A stretch of DNA of 64,000 nucleotides from Xylogone sp. PMI_703 (Eukaryota > Ascomycota > Leotiomycetes). The notes beneath the pieces were generated by a model. The model saw only the letters and a program-made list of their open reading frames with translations, did no database searches and was not told the DNA's origin. Below, piece by piece: positions 11,221-23,795 of this stretch. How positions within the stretch are numbered: position 1 is the first letter of the stretch; every line of letters starts with the position of its first letter. The position numbers were made by a program, and so were the translations under genes. The DNA is taken from positions 496,001 through 560,000 of the forward strand of contig JAJTUQ010000005.1 of NCBI GenBank assembly GCA_021399445.1. The letters run 5' to 3'.

Positions 11221-14013
11221 ACTAGTGGCTGGGCGAGGCGTTGGTCGTTACATACTCAGGGTAGTTTAGAATACGTATAGGGAAATTTAAAATCTTACAT
11301 CGATTGCACTGCATACTGGTACTTCACATGTGGATCTTGCACTTTTACGAGAGCCGATCTCTATTCCGCGCCTCCCCGCCCTTTCCACATTTCAGCACAG
11401 ACTTTTATTGAGGCTTTTTTTGTTTTTTTGGAAACCGGCATTTGCAGAAGATTTTCAGTGTCCAACTTGCCACACGGCACTGTACAGCCAGACACAGTAT
11501 ATGTCCGTTAAAGGAAATAGGCTCCTGACCTGGTTAGAGTTACGCGTGGCTTGCCGGTGGGCCGGTTGAGAATAACAGGGATATTCCCTTTTGCTTAGGA
11601 AATTTCAGACAAACCTACTTATGTGGGATAAAACAAGCGAAAATGAATTCGTTCTATTTTATTATGGGAGCTAGCTTAGGGGCAGTTTCACGATGCGTTT
11701 ACGTTGGAGAGAGCACAAAAGCTTAGAGCTATAGGGGTATCTAAACTGCTGGATTGGCTTTTGAATACTTCTGGCTGAATTGTAGGGTTTTGTACGTAGA
11801 TGCAATATATACAAGCCGAGAGTAACCGTATGTCACGTAGAGCGCGATTATCCCTTTGGCTGGTGGAAAATGGCCCACCGTTATGCAAATTTATACCAAT
11901 TAAATATACTTATTGTCAGATTAGAGTGGTTGTCAGCCAATTAAGTGCCAACAAAATGAGCCTAGTGCATTGCATAGCTGTGAACCATTTCCACCGGCGC
12001 AAAGGATACCATTTTAGAGACACCTCAATTGCACTGGTTATGACATAATTTTGTGGCAGAAAAGCAAAAGTACGCAGGGACTGCTAGCTGCTAGATCAAT
12101 TAGTCGAGTATTTGACTATGATTAGAAACTATTAGGTTTGAGCTAAATCTGCTCCTCGGCTCAACTAATAAATCCAGCCGATGAGTGGATTTAGCTCAAA
12201 CCTTCGATTACTTTTCGGGCCCGAGCTAAAATATAGCCTAAATATAGCCTATCTCCCAGCGAACAAAATAGTGGGCGTAGTAATACCTAGTCAAACACCA
12301 ATACACCAGTGGCTTATTAAGTACCACTGTGCCAATTATTTTGTCTACCGGGAGAGTATATGGCGGTGTAATAGTTTACCTGGTGACCATGACTCAGCGG
12401 CTGCGCAAAGTGTAGAGACCCAGAAAATTTCAATCTTATCGCCCTACCCTCGCGGGTGCCTTTCCAACAATGATCGATCCAGAGTCATCGTGTGCCTAGA
12501 AATAGAGGAAAGTACCGTAACTTTGGGCCTGGACCATTCACTGGGACCAAGGGACCATTCGACCTGGTTGCGCATCTAGCCTGCCCCAAGCTAAGGCATG
12601 CCACAGATAGCCCATCGCAGCCTAGCCCCAGCATTATTTGCGAGATAGGGGCGCAGATATTACCTCCGACTTGCTGCAGGTGGACGGAATTCACGTAATC
12701 TTGGCTTGAACGGCAAAGCCCGCAGAATCACCAGGTCTTGCCCGCATCTTATTTTAATAGTCTGTCTATGCAGAGGTCGAAGGAAGCACTCAAGCGGCAT
12801 CAATGAGAGGATAGAGATATTGCATCATAATGCAGGGCTGGAGTCGTAGAACACCCATCTCGTAAAATCTGCTTTTTGCTGAGGCAGTGTCGCTGATAGC
12901 TGCTTGTGTTTACTCTCGTGACGGCTGGACAGGAACCCTCCCAAAGGATCGTCGCGTCGTGTCATCCAGGTACTTGACGGCACGTATCTCAAACGGTGTG
13001 CGCTTTCGGGGGGCCGAAATGGGGCAGAACTACACGTAAGACCTAGGACGCGCTCCGCCATAGCTGACGATTAGTATCATGAATCCAAGTATTTGCGAGC
13101 ATCAAAAACTATCCTCTGCCTGGGAAAGCAAAGGCTTTGGACTTAGCTCGAGGCGAGAAATTTTGCAGAGTAGATAGAGAGAGAGAGGCTCTGCTAAGGA
13201 TAACTACTCCCGCGAAATTTTCATTCAATAAACGTGGTGTGGTGCCAGCAGGAAAAAAAATTATATGGGAGCGATTATTGTTAAAACGCTGGGCAGCGCT
13301 TCGAATACCACGACACACGGAGCGGATGTTATGAGTAGTTCTGTAGCTGGGATTGGTCTCGTAATGTGGTGTAGCAGCTGAGGCGCATGCTTGCCTATCA
13401 ATATTCCGGCATTGTTGCCGGACTTGTGTCAGATTGCAACGTAGCTCGATTACGATTCTTCAGCTCCGTACACTCGACAACTTCCTCCGTTTGGCAAACC
13501 GGCAGCGGTGAGATTAAAGTTGGCGCTTTTCCGAGCTTCCGAGGTATGCATCTTGAATCGTCGATTTCCCCTGGGTATCTGCCTATCTGCAGAAGTACCG
13601 AAACTACCTCGTCCTGGCTCTGTCTTCCGTGCAGCCGAAAGTGAGCACGCACGGCAGCCATTGGTTATTCCAACGTCCGGATAACTCCTGGCTGGAAGAG
13701 TGCCCTGAGTCTTCGCCTCATACGAGGCTTGGTTTCGCAGTCATATTTTTACTTCGACCCGAAACTGGCGTGGTCACATAAAGTCCGAGTTTGCGGGATG
13801 AGAATGATAATTTAGTGTATTATCTGTAGAGTTTAAGTTGAATCGGTAGCCATGCGTAGTAATATGTAATAGTAGGCCTAACAAGGGCTTTTTGTGACTT
13901 TTGTATTGCTATTAAGCCTTATCCCGTAATCTCTAGCACATTATTCCTCCCGCCATACACTCTTCTTCCACGCCAAGCTTTTCAAGTCATCTAATCCACG
14001 AAAGCATACTAAC
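11221..14013. other. Intergenic with inverted repeat; no gene recognised
   Basis: No frame shows family resemblance on either strand. The stretch contains the 16-bp inverted repeat at 12134-12203 and one copy of the recurring 14-mer GAGTGGATTTAGCT at 12183. The last 100 bp before 14014 form the 5' leader of the FAD monooxygenase. Confidence 0.5.
12134..12203. repeat. 16-bp perfect inverted repeat, 38-bp loop
   Basis: AGGTTTGAGCTAAATC at 12134-12149 is matched exactly by its reverse complement GATTTAGCTCAAACCT at 12188-12203. The right arm overlaps GAGTGGATTTAGCT (12183-12196), which recurs at 30283 and 30305. This suggests ends of a small non-autonomous DNA element. Confidence 0.75.
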
Positions 14014-15335
14014 ATGCACGTAAGCTATTCTCATCCAATTTTGTACGACATGTATATCGAAGATTTGACATTTCTAGGTTGTAATCGTGGGAGCTGGCCC
14101 AAGTGGCTTTTCGCTGGCTTTGACTCTGGCTCAGGCAGGAATTCAAGTGACATTACTAGAGAAAGACAGCAAAGTAAATGATCAACCACGGGCTGCACAT
14201 ATTATGGCCCCTGGGATTCAAATCCTAAGGCGTGCCGGTGTGCTGGAAGATGTTCGAAAAGCTGGCTTTTCCCCTAAAAACCTGACATGGAGAAAAATTG
14301 ACGGAACCCCGGTTGCAACAGTCGAGGATGTATCTCATGTGGAAAGCCCTGATGCCATGATTGTCCTGCCTTTAGGTCAGCTAAACAGCATAATGCTCGC
14401 CCATGCTGAGAAAAACCCCTTAATTGAGGTGAAATGGAACTGTCAAGTAATCGATGTCGAGCAAGACCAAGACACGGCTTGGGCCATTGTTCAAGATGAT
14501 GATGAGGGTACGGAGGTAGAAATTATTGGAGACTTCCTAGTTGGTTGTGATGGGGGCAGCAGTCAAGTGAGGAAGTCATTATTTGGAACAAAGGCATTCC
14601 CAGGCAAGACATGGGACGTCCAATTTGTTGCAACAAACGTAAGTTATATGAACCACTAAGTCTAACATAGCTGAGAATGGTTATCAGGTCTACTACCCAT
14701 TCGACAAGTTCAATTATGACGATATGAATATGATCATCGACCAGGAACATTGCCACGTTGTGGCCAAAATTCAAAAAGATGGCCTATGGCGGGTCTCATA
14801 TCAAGAAGCTGCAAATCTTACCTTCAAAGAAGTCATCGCCAACCAGCCAGCTATGTTCGAGAAAATACTCCCTGGCCATCCCAAGCCCGAAGATTACAAA
14901 TTAATGAACATCAATCCATACAAAATGCATCAAAGATGCGCCGAGAGGTTCCGCGTTGGTCGTATCTGCCTCGCAGCAGATGCAGCACATCTCTGTAACC
15001 CATGGGGTGGTCTAGGACTAACAGGAGGATTTGCAGATGCCCTTGGACTAGCTGATTGTCTGATAGGCATTGCAAATGGCCGAGCTAACCATCGGATCTT
15101 GAACAAGTATGACGAGATACGAAGGTCGCTGTTTAACAATATTACTGACCCCGTCTCCACTACCAACTACTTCCGAGTCTCGAGGACAGACCCGGATACG
15201 GCGTTGGAGAATGACCCCGTCCTTGCTAAAATTGTGGCTTCGAAGCATGATCCCAAGCTTAAGGAGGAGATCCAAAAGGTGCATACTCTGGTTTTCCCTA
15301 TCGGATCTCGCTGTACTGACTTTTTCATAGAGTAA
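14014..15335 (+). CDS. FAD-dependent aromatic monooxygenase (PheA/TfdB type)
   Basis: Three exons (14014-14019, 14078-14638, 14688-15335) give about 404 aa. The first exon is only ATG CAC. Splicing joins it to VVIVGAGPSGFSLALTLAQA, the N-terminal FAD-binding GxGxxG (residues 6-11). The middle DG motif reads GDFLVGCDGGSSQVRKSL. The third motif reads CLAADAAHLCNPWGGLGLTG (about residues 283-301), where the usual GDAAH has Ala for Gly. These are the marks of group A flavoprotein hydroxylases, which put oxygen on phenolic rings or carry out Baeyer-Villiger-type ring opening with NAD(P)H and O2. The protein ends soon after the FAD region and lacks the thioredoxin-like C-terminal domain of phenol hydroxylases. 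It points toward the NR-PKS 3' end and is a probable hydroxylating tailoring enzyme. Confidence 0.88.
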
Positions 15336-16777
15336 TTATGCTCTTTGCCATGATTTCACGCAATATTATAATGGTGAGTTCAATCGTTCATCTTGATTTC
15401 CTAGGGCTCATCCTAGCAGCGTATGTTATGTTCAATATCGTGAGGCTTACATGCTTGTAGATGTTTCTGAAGACACGAATGGCGTTGAAAAAAATGGACA
15501 TATATGATTGTTCGGCGCTCGAGAGTTCGTTGCCTTTATCAAAGCGTCTTTCGATATCCATAGACAGAACATGCAGCCATTGTCACATGTAACCGATTAA
15601 TCATGTTATCTGGGCCTAGTTATTGCTAGGTTTGGATATCTTAGAGTTGAGAATTCATGTTTCACTGGCTTGTCTCCCTTATCCACTGTGTGAATATCCG
15701 TTAGCTCTCCGCCGGCATTTGGATTCCTACGGTCCTGCATAATCTTATACGAGAATAATATCTTGCCGAGTACTTTCGTAAAATTGCTGTAAAGCTACTG
15801 TAGTGTTACCATCACCGACGCATGTAGCTTGCAGATCCTAACAATAAGCATTGACTCGGGTAGTATCCTTTATGATGTGGCTACCCCTCAGAAGCATACC
15901 CTTAGTAGCTTATGACATAGTTAAATATGCTTCTCTAATTTGTCATTGAAAGACCTGATTCTTCGAATAGCTTGTCTAAGCAAGATCGTACACTATTCCT
16001 TGAATCTTGACATATATGTTCTCTCTGATACATTAATATTGTCGATTTACCGATATTTCGTATAAACTAACATATACGCAAAGTATTCAAATATATTAAT
16101 GATTATGGGTAGATACTTCATTTTTAATCTAAATACGAATGTTGTTACTCACTGCTTGTACTAGATATAATTTCCGGACTACATAAAGTGTAACATGAGT
16201 TAATGTCCACAGGTTACAGGTGCTACAGGCTATAATTGCTACAAGTTACAGACTTTGTAGGCTCCTGGCATCGCTAAAGCTTGTTACAAGACATTAACTG
16301 AACAGTACAAAACAATTTGTATTATACAGTTATCTGGGTTATAATTATTCAATAAATTGACAATTAATACAAAGCTAAAGCATCAGTATAAATGTCAAAT
16401 ATACAATTCAGCGAAACATAACGCCCTGAGTGATAATAGGTCGGCCCATTAATGAATGTGAATTATTAGTGTATGGGATGGAATGTACGTGAACCCATAT
16501 TTATCTCACAAATGAATGAGAAACATATGCTTAGGGATATATATACTATTCAGCTAAATTCTAAACCAAAACAAGCCGCCTGAAAATATGCATCTACATC
16601 AACGCCAGAAAAGTGATCATAAATAACAATGAAGACATGAATAATACTCCGTATAACCACATGATTGGACTCTGCGTATGCTAACCCTCAATCTATATGC
16701 TCATGTGCAAATGTCAAATTGTGCCCAAGTGCCAACTTAACGAACCTGGGGATCTAAGGGGCTCTATAATAGCACTT
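15336..16777. other. AT-rich convergent intergenic region
   Basis: This lies between the 3' ends of the FAD monooxygenase and the NR-PKS. It is strongly AT-rich, with short tracts around 16200-16270 built from repeated CTACAGG/TTACAG-like words. No coding frame was recognised. Confidence 0.55.
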
Positions 16778-19700
16778 CTATACATCAAGACTGCTGCGAA
16801 GCAAAGGTGCTAACTGTTTAACCTGTTTATAGATATTAGAACATGTATATCCTTTGAGTTTAGTGGTTGAGACTTACCTCTGGATCTCTTATAATTGTAA
16901 AGTGATTGCCCTCAACAAATTTGACGTCAATATTCTCCGCTCCTACTAACTTATCCCATCCAAAAGCTCCGTAATCGCGTCTACTATCAAGTAGAAACCT
17001 CACACTCTTCGGTTCATCTGCAGATCGTGGATATTTATGAACTTCAGAGTTCTCACAGAACCCATCTCGGGCCCAAATTGCCACAGTCTTAGGTGCATCG
17101 TGTGGATTCATTGGAACAGGTGTAAAGGCAGAAAGGTTTCTAATTGAAGCCTCGAAATGTGGTATCAACCACTCGGGGGCAGCAGCATGCTGACTGCCCA
17201 GCAAGCCAGTTGAATCGACGAAGTGAAGGAGTGAAGAGGGAAGTGGTTCTAAGCCAATAGGACAAGGGGAATCAACAAGAATAAGCTGTTCCACTTTCTC
17301 GCCTGCCTGTATTAACTTGTAGGCTGCTTGGTATGCAAGGACTCCTCCTGCAGACCATCCTCCAAAATAGTACGGGCCAGAGCCTTGTCGCCTTTTGATT
17401 TCGGTGATATATTGTGCCGCAACGCCATCAATGCCATTTGTGTAGTCTTCAGGAGATTTCATATAAGGACAGTTGAGGCCATAAACACAAACATCAGGAG
17501 AAATAGCAGGGAACAAGGCATAGGAGGTCGCTGAGCCTGAGCCGTCAGGAAAGAGGAACAAAAACTTCGAGGCAGTCTTAGGGTTGCCTTGTAGTAATAT
17601 TGATGTGGCTGATGGAAGAGCCTTTTCGCTGAGTTGGGCCTCATCTAGCACACCCAATGATGACCACAGAGTTGCTTCTTCACTTGGAGTGGTATGCCCA
17701 GTGTAGGCTGTTGATATTGGGCTCTGCGTGTATGGCTTTGCATCCTCGGTGTATGGCATCGCATTCCCAGCATGGCTACTACCACCCATGAGAGCCGAAA
17801 CCGCTGCTTTTGCCTCACTTATTGTAGGATAGTCTGTGAAGAACGATGTAGGAATGTCGATATCGAGTTCCTCGCGGACTCTGCCCGTAATAGTGAGAGA
17901 CATGAGCGAGTCAAGACCCATATCAGAAAAGGATGCCCTCTCAGCGAGCTCTGACTGCTCAATACCTAACTCCTCAGCAATGATGGCTAAAATGGATTCC
18001 GTAGCATCCTCAAAAGACACATTTGGGGTTGTGATTCCAGTAATGTTTTCTAGAGTCTCGCTTCCACTTACAGAGGCAGTCGCTGTGCTACTGGATAACA
18101 TTTGTCCGGTGGGAACATCGCCCCTTAGAGCGAGGATTGCCGCTTTCGCCTCTCCAACTGTAAGGTAGTCCGTGAAGAATGACGTTGGAATATCTATATC
18201 AAGATCCTCGCGAATCCTCCCTGTGATTGTCAAGGACATAAGAGAATCCAACCCGACATTGGTAAATGAAGTTCCATCAAGGAGTTCCGACTGATCTATA
18301 CCCAGCTCTTCAGCTATGATGCTCAAGATGGTATCCGTGGGATCTTCAAAGTTGCTTGGAATGAGATCGTGGGTGGACATTACCGCAATACTTGGAGTCT
18401 CGCGTTCAAAGGTGTGGGTGGATGTAGTGGCAGTAACCTCTATTTGAGTTGAGGCATCGCCGCCCTTAAGCGCGATAAGTGCAACCTTTGCTTCGCCGAT
18501 AGTAGGATAGTCAATGAATAAAGATGTGGGAACATCCATATCAAGTTCTTCGCGCATTCGGCCCGTGACTGTCAGTGACATGAGCGAGTCCAATCCAATG
18601 TTGGCAAAAGTAGCACTGTTAGAGAGCTCTGATGTCTCTAATCCCAGTTCTTCGGCAATGATACTTATGAATTCGCTAACGATGGAGCTGCTTCCACCTT
18701 GAGCTGAAGGAGTTGGCGCGGTGAAAGAATAAGTAGGCTGGCTCGGAACTGCGACCGGTTGCTTTTTGACTTCAGCCTTTATAGCAACTTTTGAATGACT
18801 GGATGTAGTCTTTGCCTTAGGCTTGTAGCCAAATCCATTAATAGGAGGGAGAAGCTTATTCAAAACGACACGTGGGATGGCTTGGAACTTCACACCAGCA
18901 ACTAATGCAATCATGTTGTCTCCTTCAAAGACATACACGTCTCCAACCATGGTCTGTTTTGATCCGGAATGCATTTTGACATAATTGCGGTATGATTTGT
19001 TCGCTGAAAGTGGCTGAGCAACCTGTAATGACTCCCAGCCGTGGGAGATATAAACAGTCTTTGCGGAATCGACAGCATCGTTGCCATTAAGCACAAATCC
19101 AGAAAGATGAGCAACATTATCAATCCAGTAGGGGCTTGTTTCAAAATCACCATCTCTCTCGGTAGCCTGGAACTCAATTAATGAGGTAGCTTCGAAAGTC
19201 TTGCCATTGAAAATAACCTCCTTCATGCCGTGATATTTCTTGTCATAGTGAACCAAGGCTGAGAAAGCATCGTATATTGGTCCGCGGGTGAGTTTCGTGA
19301 ATTTGCCGATGGCACCACCTTGGATGAGCACATCAATTCGTGATCGGAACAAGTAAGCAAGTCGTGACCAGTTTTCAATCCACGTTTTGGTGTCACCGTA
19401 TTCAACAGTGCATGTGGCGTGCAGCTCACCGAGTTTGCCGTCCCGTGATACGCTATTATAACTGATTTTGACAGACTTGAGTGGCTTCTCTGCTGTGGCA
19501 GTTATTCTTACAAGCTGTGGTTCTTTCGAATCGCGGCCCTTTGCGATCAAAGGTTTGATAATCTCAAGGTGGCGAGCATCCATTCCGATAGGCTCAGCAC
19601 CTTTATTGACCTTTCTATGCACGTATCCTGCCAATGTCAGTGCCATATCGGCGTATACTGCCTGCAATGTTGTTAGCTCTAATTGGTACCATGGAGAGGA

Positions 19701-22700
19701 AATTGAACACATACCGATGGGCACAGCGCTGATCCATTCACCAGATGCCCATGGATCGCATTGTTTAGCTCAGGATGAGTTACATCCGACTCGGCAACTA
19801 CGGTGATCTTGTTCCCAAAATCTTCCTTAACTAGTTTCTGCACAGAGGCCGTAGACAAGTAGTCTTTGGATTTCTTAGCAGGAGCCGCGACGACGTCACC
19901 TTTATGTAGACACCAGTCATTAGTGTAATCGAGCCAGAAGTTCTTGTTCTCGAAAGTGTATCTTGGAAGAGCAAGGACCACATGAGAAGACTCATATTCA
20001 CGATGCACTTCACTCCAATCAACATTTACTCCATTGCGGTGTAGAACCGCCAAGCCGCCTGATAATGTCTTCCAAGCGTCTTCCTTCTTGCGGAGTGTTG
20101 GCACTGTTACTGCATCATTTCCAAGGCTCGACTTGACAAACGCAGAGCAGACCGGTGATGGGCCGATCTCAACCCACACTGTACTCTTGTCAATGACTCC
20201 ATCCGATTTTGCAGCTTCGATAGCGGCGAGGAAATTGACGGTCTCCCTGGCATGGCGAGCTAAAAATTCGGGCCCAAAAATATCCGCACTGGTTACCACC
20301 TTTTTAAGCAGGGGGGAGATGACTGGAATTGCTGCATCTCTGAACGTAATAGAATTGGCAGTCTTTTTCAATGCATCTAGAATAGTGTCCACCTGAGAGG
20401 AGTGGAAAGCGTAGGCAGTCGGTAACACAACGCACTTGATACCAGCGGCCTTGAGTGTCTTTGAGTAAGAAATCACTTGCTCTGCGAGGCCGCTAATAAC
20501 AGTCTCCTTTGGCCCGTTAATGCAGGCAACTTCAAGAGTTTCGCCAGCCAGAATCTCTTGAGTACCAGCCACGGATGTTGCAACAGCTAGCATTGCATGA
20601 GTGCCTGCAGTGCAGTGCTCTTGTAGCAGTTCTGCTCTCCTTCCGACAAGGTAGATGGTATCGCTCACGGATAAGACACCTGCAACATTTAATGAAGCGT
20701 ATTGTCCGAGGCTATGACCGAGGACTGCGCTTGGTGAGATGCCCCAAGATATCCATAATCGTGCTAGAGCCATTTGAACACAGGATTGCCCAAGTTGAAG
20801 CACAACTGCTGAAAGCGATTCGAGCTCGGTAACACTGCCATCAATAAGAGGAAGGATAGATGGGAACCCCTGACTACGACCGATTTTATCGAAATCCAAG
20901 ATGTCAGTTCGGAATTGCTTTGAATTCTCGAAGAGCTGCTTTCCGAGAGATGGATAATGCGAGCCTTGACCTGTAAAGACGAAACACACCTTTGGTGATT
21001 CTGAAGCAACAGGTTTGATAGCCTCCCTATAAGCCATTAATGCGTCTTTAACCTCTGAGATAGTAGATGCCGCAACGGAAACGCGGTAAGGGTGGTGGAC
21101 TCTTCGCGCTGTTGTAGTGTATGAAAGTCTCGATAATGCTGTATCAGGGTTTGCCTCGAGGTAAGAGGCAAGATTCTGAATGTTTTTCTCCAAAGAAAAC
21201 GCCGACTTCGCACTTACTGAGACCACGAAGGAGGTTCTTGGGTCAGCATCAGCGACTAGTTTGGATTTGGGAGCATCTTCAAGCAGTAAACCAGTGTTTC
21301 CTCCAGCTGCGCTGAAGTTGTTCAGGTATGCTCGTCTCTTTTCACCATCTGGAGCAACCCATGGGGTCTCTTTGAGAGCAATTCGAACTCCTCTCTCGTC
21401 TAGATCGGGAGGGAAGGTGTGATTCATAGTGCCCTTTATACCAACATGTGGTGGAATGGCGTTTCGTTGCATCATAAGCAAGACTTTGATTAGGGATGAA
21501 ACACCCGCAGAAGCCTCTCCATGACCAATATTCGCCTTTACGGCTCCTAGATGGAGTGTTTGATCTGGGCGGCGCCCTTTCGGTGGTGCAAAGACATTGG
21601 TAATGGACCTCATCTCAGCCCCATCACCAGCCTGAGTTCCGGTGCCGTGCATTTCAACGTAACTAACGTCGCGGAAGTCCACCCCCGTATTTGTTAGAAT
21701 TTTCTTGTACAGGCCTTCTTGTGTTGGTGCATGCGGTTGAGTTATAGATACAGCTTCTGAAGAGTGATTCGTCGCAGTTCCCAAGATAACACCCAAAATT
21801 AGGTCATTATCCGCCTCGGCATCTTCTAGTCTCTTCAATACTACTGTCCCAACACCGTCACCTCTGCAGAAACCATCAGCACTATCGTCGAAAGTCTTGC
21901 AAGATCCAGTCTTGGACAGGAATTGTGCTCGACTGAGTCCAGCAAAGAGATCGGGTGCAGTCATAACATTAAGACCACCAGCAATTGCTGTATCACACTC
22001 CTTTGCCTGTAGAGATGTGCAAGCTAACTGAATTGCTGAGAAACTTGACGAGCAAGCAGTATCCACATTATAGCTGGGACCACTAAATTTGAAATAATAG
22101 TTGATGCGTCCTCCAGCAAAAGCCCGAATAGTACCAGGGATATAATATGTATCGATCTTTTGGGCTGCGTTGACTTGTCGCCAATCGTCACTGGTCTGAC
22201 CATAGAAAGTACCAATACGGTTTGTCATGGAAGATGGTGTTCTGTTGGGCACGAAACCTGACATTTCAAGTGCTTCATACGCTGTGACTAAAGCCAGTCG
22301 CCCCATAGGATCAGTTTGATAAGCTTCACGAGGAGACATATTGAAAAAGCGAGGATCGAATAGTCCTGGCTCGTCGATGAAGCAACCATAAGGAGTATGG
22401 CTAGTATTCTTCTTCTTGCCCGTAGGATCATAGTGCGTATCAACGTCGAATCGATCAGCGGGGATTCGCCGATGGACATCCAAACCCTGTTCCAAGAGAC
22501 TCCATAGCGTCTCGAGACTATCGGCATTGGGGAAACGACCAGCCATTCCAACAACAGCAATCTTCACACTCGTGCCTGGAGAATCGGTAGCGTGCCCTGT
22601 GGCTCCAAGCTGTTCTCCAACGCTGGCTTCAACTTCAGTCGCTGCTTTCAATGCTGACACCAGACTGGATACTGCATTGGATGGCCCTGCAGCGGAGACT

Positions 22701-23795
22701 CTGCATCCCTCTTTGCCCGAGTTACGTGCTTCTGCGGTGACGGCATCAAGTACGCCATCGAATGCAAGTGGTCGAAACAAGATATCTTGTACGATCTCTG
22801 TCAAGAACTGTTTGATATTCACATCTGGGAGAGAAGGATTTGCATTGCCAGAGATAACTCGGATTAATGGGCGAGCCTGCTTGACGCCCTCCTCGGTAAT
22901 GGGCTGCAAGACTTCTTCGATATCATCATCGTTGTACAAATGTGATGCGTGAAAGGGTCCAAAGATATCAAGTGCTACCGATTTGCGCGTACGGAAGCTC
23001 TCTGATTCTGCGAACAGAGCTTTAAGGGTCGTTGGTGGTCCACTTACTGTGGCTACGTCTCTGCTGTGCGAGCTGACATAGGCTTGACTCGCTCTTGGTA
23101 GACCCTAAGATATGAAGTCAATACTATAGATTATAATATTGGCGTTGATACTCCTTACCTTTCTTTCATTGAACTGATTGACTTCTTCGATTACCGCCTC
23201 TTTCTGAATACCTACAACCAGCCTTGACCAACTCTGATTGCCCTTGATCTCATGAACTGTTGCCAAACGTTGTGCAGCGCTGTTCACCTTAACACCGATT
23301 CGAAACGCAACTCGCACAATATTCAGCGCAATTGGTATTAAATCCACGAGACTTTTGCTGGCGGACACAGCTGCTGAAGCAAGCAAACCTGTGCATAAAC
23401 CGACAAGAACAGTGTCCGAGGGAACGAAATATTCGGATGGGTGATCATCGAAAAAGCTAAGTTAATCATTAATTGGAGGGTCAAAGTATGACAAGCTAAG
23501 ACACATACCTCATAACACTAGCCAACTGACATATGCAGGTGAGAGTAGTCTCTAATATTGGGTTCCGCGAACCTGACTCCCGATACTGTTTGACCAGATC
23601 CAAAAGGTCTGTGAAAGGCGGAATTTGCTGTTGTACATGGCGAGGTTGCTGTCTAATTTCCTCGCGGAGAACTCCTCTAAGCTTGTCAATGAAATTAACA
23701 AAAACAACCCCCTTTCGGCGCTCGCAAAGCTTCTGGAGTGGCTCTCGAGAATCGCCGGTCTCATCACCGAAGAGAAGAACTTCAAACGCAGCCAT
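16778..23795 (-). CDS. Non-reducing polyketide synthase, SAT-KS-AT-PT-ACP-ACP-ACP-TE
   Basis: Five exons (23509-23795, 23159-23456, 19715-23104, 16878-19661, 16778-16822) splice in frame to about 2267 aa. Domains and residues: SAT with GLCTG Cys near 117 and GPFHASH His near 247; KS with DTACSSS Cys near 546 and His near 681 (HGTGTQAGDG) and 723 (NIGHGEASAG); AT with GHSLGQ Ser near 993; product template with HLVNGSALCP His near 1315 and a likely Asp near 1520 (VLNGNDAVDS). Three acyl carrier domains follow, each with LDSLMSLT (Ser near 1684, 1798 and 1910), then a thioesterase/Claisen cyclase with GWSAGG Ser near 2095 and GNHFT His near 2245. The enzyme would build an unreduced poly-beta-ketone from a SAT-loaded starter, fold it and release it by cyclisation. 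All catalytic residues seen are intact. A short last exon encodes the C-terminus VKQLAPLLRSSLDV. It is transcribed away from the DH-MT-KR gene. Confidence 0.95.

Noticed and set aside
19831..22560. Several open frames antisense or out of frame within the NR-PKS exons
   Set aside because: They overlap intact KS, AT and PT coding sequence and have no family signal; they are shadows.
16778..23795. Reading the NR-PKS as a simple DHN-melanin synthase
   Set aside because: Domain order and the nearby reductase/dehydratase pair fit, but three ACPs, the adjacent DH-MT-KR gene and the halogenase are not part of known melanin loci. A KS phylogeny would decide.
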